Source: Bacteroidota bacterium
Lineage (GTDB): Bacteria > Bacteroidota > Bacteroidia > Bacteroidales > Tenuifilaceae
Direction: 5' to 3'
Assembly (NCBI GenBank): GCA_023406715.1
Contig: JAEXVC010000266.1
Location: 1-10,321, forward strand
Length of the DNA: 10,321 nucleotides
The notes below the pieces were generated by a model. The model was not told the DNA's origin, did not search any database, and saw only the letters and a program-made list of their open reading frames with translations. The position numbers were made by a program, and so were the translations under genes. How positions within the stretch are numbered: position 1 is the stretch's first letter; each line of letters begins with the position of its first letter. Of this stretch, positions 8,349 to 10,321 are shown piece after piece.

Positions 8349-8891
8349 TTATTTTATTAAAATCGATTCTGAAACAGCAATACATCCATTACTATCTTTA
8401 ACTAAAGCCTTGTAATTACCTGGCGCAGGCTTAGCAAAAGACTCATTTTCTAAACTTTCAATTATTTTATTATTCTGCATCCATTTATAACTAATAATGC
8501 TCGAACCGGCAAGCAACTCTATACAATTTTTAGTTGTAGAATACGAAATGTTAACTATTGGCCTAGGGAGTACTATTATTGTAATTACAGTATCAAGCAC
8601 TTCCCGATCATTGATTTGAAGAGTAAAACCCAATTTTATTTCACCCGGCTTGGATGTATTAATAGAGATAATCTCGTTTTGATTTTTTTTTATTATACCA
8701 AAATCATCCTTCCAGCTGAAACTTTTATAGTTTTCAAATTTAGGTTCAATATGAGCAATAATCCCATAAGCCCGTCCTTCGCAAACAGTAAAACTTTTAT
8801 TGGTTGTTTCAAAGTTTACAAACTGTCCTTGCCCAAACCCTTGCATGGTTTGAATTAAAAAGAACAATATGCATATGTTCAAACTCCTCAT
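8349..8891 (-). CDS. Small secreted two-domain Ig/PKD-like protein, function unknown
   Basis: 180 residues. I do not recognise a named family. Residues 1-21 are a Sec signal peptide (MRSLN, then a hydrophobic stretch to about 18, then GFGQGQ). Residues about 25-108 form a first beta-rich domain with Cys37 (FTVCEGRAYG), core strand SFSWKDDFG and closing strand VITIIVLPRP. Residues about 109-180 form an Ig-like domain with Cys123, ISYKWMQNN, GNYKALVKDSNGC (Cys170) and the end SESILIK. The second domain has the same ground plan as residues 128-203 of the giant protein (C, YQWQRN, GNYRIRVTGTNGC). There is no type A or type B sorting domain, so by itself it should stop in the periplasm unless it associates with another exported protein. 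It is the first gene of the three-gene unit, 13 bases ahead of the giant gene. It could be an accessory or chaperone-like partner of the adhesin, or a relic N-terminal piece of a related adhesin; the sequence does not decide. Confidence 0.8.
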   Translation of the reverse strand: MRSLNICILFFLIQTMQGFGQGQFVNFETTNKSFTVCEGRAYGIIAHIEPKFENYKSFSWKDDFGIIKKNQNEIISINTSKPGEIKLGFTLQINDREVLDTVITIIVLPRPIVNISYSTTKNCIELLAGSSIISYKWMQNNKIIESLENESFAKPAPGNYKALVKDSNGCIAVSESILIK

Positions 8892-8912
8892 TTTAATTAA
8901 CTGGCATGTTAA

Positions 8913-8944
8913 TAAATATACCTTTTTTTGACAAAATGCCCAAA
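8913..8944 (-). promoter_or_regulatory. Candidate Bacteroidota -33/-7 promoter for the three-gene unit
   Basis: On the minus strand a TTTG at 8944-8941 is followed after 20 bases by TATATTTA at 8920-8913. The Bacteroidota housekeeping promoter consensus is TTTG, about 17-23 bases, then TAnnTTTG; the only mismatch is the last base. Transcription would start near 8907, giving a leader of about 15 bases before the ATG at 8891. An alternative -7 element, TAATTTTG at 8948-8941, fits the consensus exactly but has no TTTG at the right distance. In DNA this A+T-rich such matches arise by chance, hence the low confidence. Confidence 0.35.
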
Positions 8945-9296
8945 ATTATAGGCGAATGTAAATATTTTTAGTTTATACGCAAAAAAATTAGCCTCAAAAT
9001 TAAGCTGTTGCAAAGTTCTACTTAACATCTTACATCAAATAAAATAAAAAAATATATTTTAAATCCCTGACAATATGGTGTTTAAATGTTTTTTCTAAAA
9101 ATCCAAATAAATAATATTTTTTACGTTTTCTAAAGCAAAAAGGTTTGAAACCAGACAATTTTTAATTATTAGAGTATTTGATAATGCCGATAAAATAAAT
9201 AATTATGCGACTTACAAAGAAAACATAACAAATATACTGCCAAACCATACATTTAGCTATTTAACTGATGTTTAATATTTTGAACTGTGAATTTTA

Positions 9297-9310
9297 GCCC
9301 GAAAACGGGC
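9297..9310 (-). terminator. Short GC hairpin, probable terminator of the rpoN-side transcript
   Basis: On the minus strand GCCCG, a TTTT loop and CGGGC form a perfect five-pair stem, 33 bases past the stop codon of the PAP2-like gene. It stands out as the only GC-rich stem in a very A+T-rich spacer. What follows is TAAAATT rather than a true T-run, so intrinsic termination would be weak; the hairpin may also simply protect the 3' end. Confidence 0.4.
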
Positions 9311-9343
9311 AATGATTGAAAATTGTAGAAGTAATGACAAACA

Positions 9344-9949
9344 TTAAATAAGGAAGAAAACTAAAACGATAGCAAGTCCAGTTAAATATCCAACATACAC
9401 CTGAGATGGCTTATGGTCACCGTTTTTAAGCCTTGCCGATGATAGTAAGCCTGCAACAATAAAAACAATCATTATTAAAGGTAATGCACTAAAATAACTT
9501 TGGGCAGCACTGGCTAACAAAAAACCCGACAAACCACCTATGCCCATTAAGTGAAGGCTAATTTTCCACCAATATGAAATTAATGCTGCGACTAAAAGCA
9601 CAAGAACACCACTTTCGATAATTTTAAGCAATACCTGAGGCACGGGCAGCCTAGCCATTAGGTATAATGTAAAAAAATATGGAATAGAGGTTATTATTAT
9701 TGGAACGATTCGTTCGCGATGTTTCTCTAGGTGAAAATTTTTTATCAATCCCAATCGTTTCAAAATAAGTAACGATATAATTGGAATAAGCAAAGTATTA
9801 AAAAAAACAACAATTACTATTATTAGTTTTATTGAATTAGGTAAATAAGTAATGTAAGACCCCGATATAAAAATCAACATAAAACTATAAAGGGTTACTA
9901 GAAAAGGATGAAAAATTACTGAAAGAATATTTGCAAGCCTTGATGTCAT
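9344..9949 (-). CDS. PAP2-like (phosphatidic acid phosphatase superfamily) membrane protein
   Basis: 201 residues, almost wholly hydrophobic, with about six membrane segments (roughly 8-29, 40-63, 82-99, 107-127, 132-150, 154-170, with a last one at 185-201). Remnants of the three PAP2 motifs are visible in order: KHRERIVP at 76-83 (motif 1 region), KISLHLMG at 129-136 with Ser131 and His133 (normally PSGH), and ARLKNGDHKPSQV at 172-184 with Arg173 and His179 (normally SR-x5-H-x3-D). The Arg and both His are kept, but the serine before the Arg is Ala and the last Asp is Gln. PAP2 enzymes remove phosphate from lipid phosphates or undecaprenyl pyrophosphate; given the changed motif 3, activity and substrate are uncertain. 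It starts 11 bases after the rpoN stop, so it is probably co-transcribed. An AGGGG 10 or so bases before the ATG is a possible weak ribosome site. Confidence 0.75.
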   Translation of the reverse strand: MTSRLANILSVIFHPFLVTLYSFMLIFISGSYITYLPNSIKLIIVIVVFFNTLLIPIISLLILKRLGLIKNFHLEKHRERIVPIIITSIPYFFTLYLMARLPVPQVLLKIIESGVLVLLVAALISYWWKISLHLMGIGGLSGFLLASAAQSYFSALPLIMIVFIVAGLLSSARLKNGDHKPSQVYVGYLTGLAIVLVFFLI

Positions 9950-9960
9950 TTCACTTTCCC

Positions 9961-10321
9961 CTACTTTAATTCCTTACGTAAACGGGCAACTGGAATTCCT
10001 AGTTGCTCACGATATTTTGCCACAGTTCTGCGCGCAATTGGATATCCTTTTTCCTGTAGAATAGCCATTAACTGCTCGTCGGTAAGCGGTTTGCGCTTTT
10101 GCTCGTTATCGACACACTCCTGAAGTATCTTTTTGATTTCCTTGGTGGAAACCTCCTCGCCAGAGTCGGTTTGCATGCCCTCGCTAAAAAAAGACTTTAG
10201 CGAATATATTCCGAAGTGAGTTTGAATGTACTTACTGTTGGCAACCCTTGATATGGTTGATATGTCGAGCCCTGTTTTATCGGCAATGTCCTTCAGAATC
10301 ATTGGGCGAAGTTTGGTTTCA
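9961..10321 (-). CDS. rpoN: RNA polymerase sigma-54 factor RpoN, C-terminal part
   Basis: The last 119 codons, running in from the right edge, where the frame is open upstream of the internal ATG at 10300-10302 (ETKLRPMILKDIADKTG); that ATG is not the start. The protein shows the helix-turn-helix of the core-DNA-binding region (DISTISRVANSKYIQ), then SLKSFFSEG, the linker, and the C-terminal DNA-binding domain with the RpoN box. Sigma-54 directs polymerase to -24/-12 promoters and needs an ATP-driven enhancer-binding protein to open DNA. The ending (LGIPVARLRKELK, stop TAG) is of normal length, so the gene is intact at this end. Followed at 11 bases by the PAP2-like gene. The family call is secure. 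Confidence 0.97.
   Translation of the reverse strand, partial: ETKLRPMILKDIADKTGLDISTISRVANSKYIQTHFGIYSLKSFFSEGMQTDSGEEVSTKEIKKILQECVDNEQKRKPLTDEQLMAILQEKGYPIARRTVAKYREQLGIPVARLRKELK
10006..10035 (-). other. RpoN box (ARRTVAKYRE)
   Basis: The ten-residue signature of sigma-54, which in known structures contacts the -24 promoter element. All ten positions read ARRTVAKYRE, the standard form, so promoter recognition should be of the usual TGGCAC...TTGC type. Confidence 0.95.

Larger units (their letters stand above)
8892..9343. other. A+T-rich intergenic region without a gene
   Basis: 452 bases between two minus-strand genes. Long stretches are about 20-25 percent G+C, with runs of A and T and stop codons close together in all frames, and I found no coding frame or tRNA-like fold. 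Its left end carries the promoter candidate for the adhesin unit and its right end a short GC hairpin after the PAP2-like gene. Between them I see only an exact -7-like TATATTTG on the minus strand at 9236-9229 without a -33 partner, and a small palindrome at 9142-9152. The size is generous for a plain promoter, so unseen regulatory sites or a small RNA remain possible. Confidence 0.6.

Noticed and set aside
8616..8858. Plus-strand frame of 80 codons opposite the small secreted protein
   Set aside because: The minus-strand protein has a signal peptide and Ig-like motifs; the opposite frame has none.
9142..9152. Small palindrome GGTTTGAAACC in the intergenic region
   Set aside because: Only five pairs around one base, a single copy and not placed at a promoter candidate; too weak to call an operator.

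Overview
The window reads as a chromosomal segment of a member of the Bacteroidota. Four things point there: a PorP/SprF-family protein, a giant surface protein carrying the type IX secretion (T9SS) type B sorting domain found in this phylum, a sigma-54 C-terminus with the phylum-typical wording (DISTISRV, ARRTVAKYRE), and A+T-rich spacers without strong Shine-Dalgarno sites. Genus cannot be fixed. All genes lie on the minus strand, so the biological order runs from right to left.

Right end (9344-10321): the 3' end of rpoN (sigma-54) is followed after 11 bases by a small multi-pass membrane protein of the PAP2-like superfamily. A short GC-rich hairpin sits just after the latter and probably ends that transcript.

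Middle (8892-9343): a 452-base, very A+T-rich spacer with no convincing gene. It probably carries the promoter of the next unit; the best Bacteroidota-type -33/-7 candidate lies about 20-50 bases before the next start codon.

Left and main part (1-8891): a tight three-gene unit with gaps of 13 and 25 bases. It encodes (i) a 180-residue secreted two-domain Ig/PKD-like protein, (ii) a 2667-residue adhesin-like protein, and (iii) the first 102 codons of a PorP/SprF-family outer-membrane protein. The giant protein is an orderly mosaic: signal peptide, three N-terminal PKD/Ig-like domains, nine Ig-like units of about 93 residues, fifteen SprB-type units of about 76-90 residues (the last divergent), two further Ig-like domains, and the type B gliding-motility-associated C-terminal sorting domain.

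The inferred logic is that the giant protein crosses the inner membrane by Sec and the outer membrane by T9SS. The PorP/SprF protein would be its dedicated export or anchoring partner, and the result a long cell-surface filament or adhesin, as for SprB in gliding Bacteroidota. The small secreted protein is of unknown function and is the least familiar part of the locus. The locus type is known; the points worth checking are the variant cysteine pattern in the repeats and the small upstream partner.
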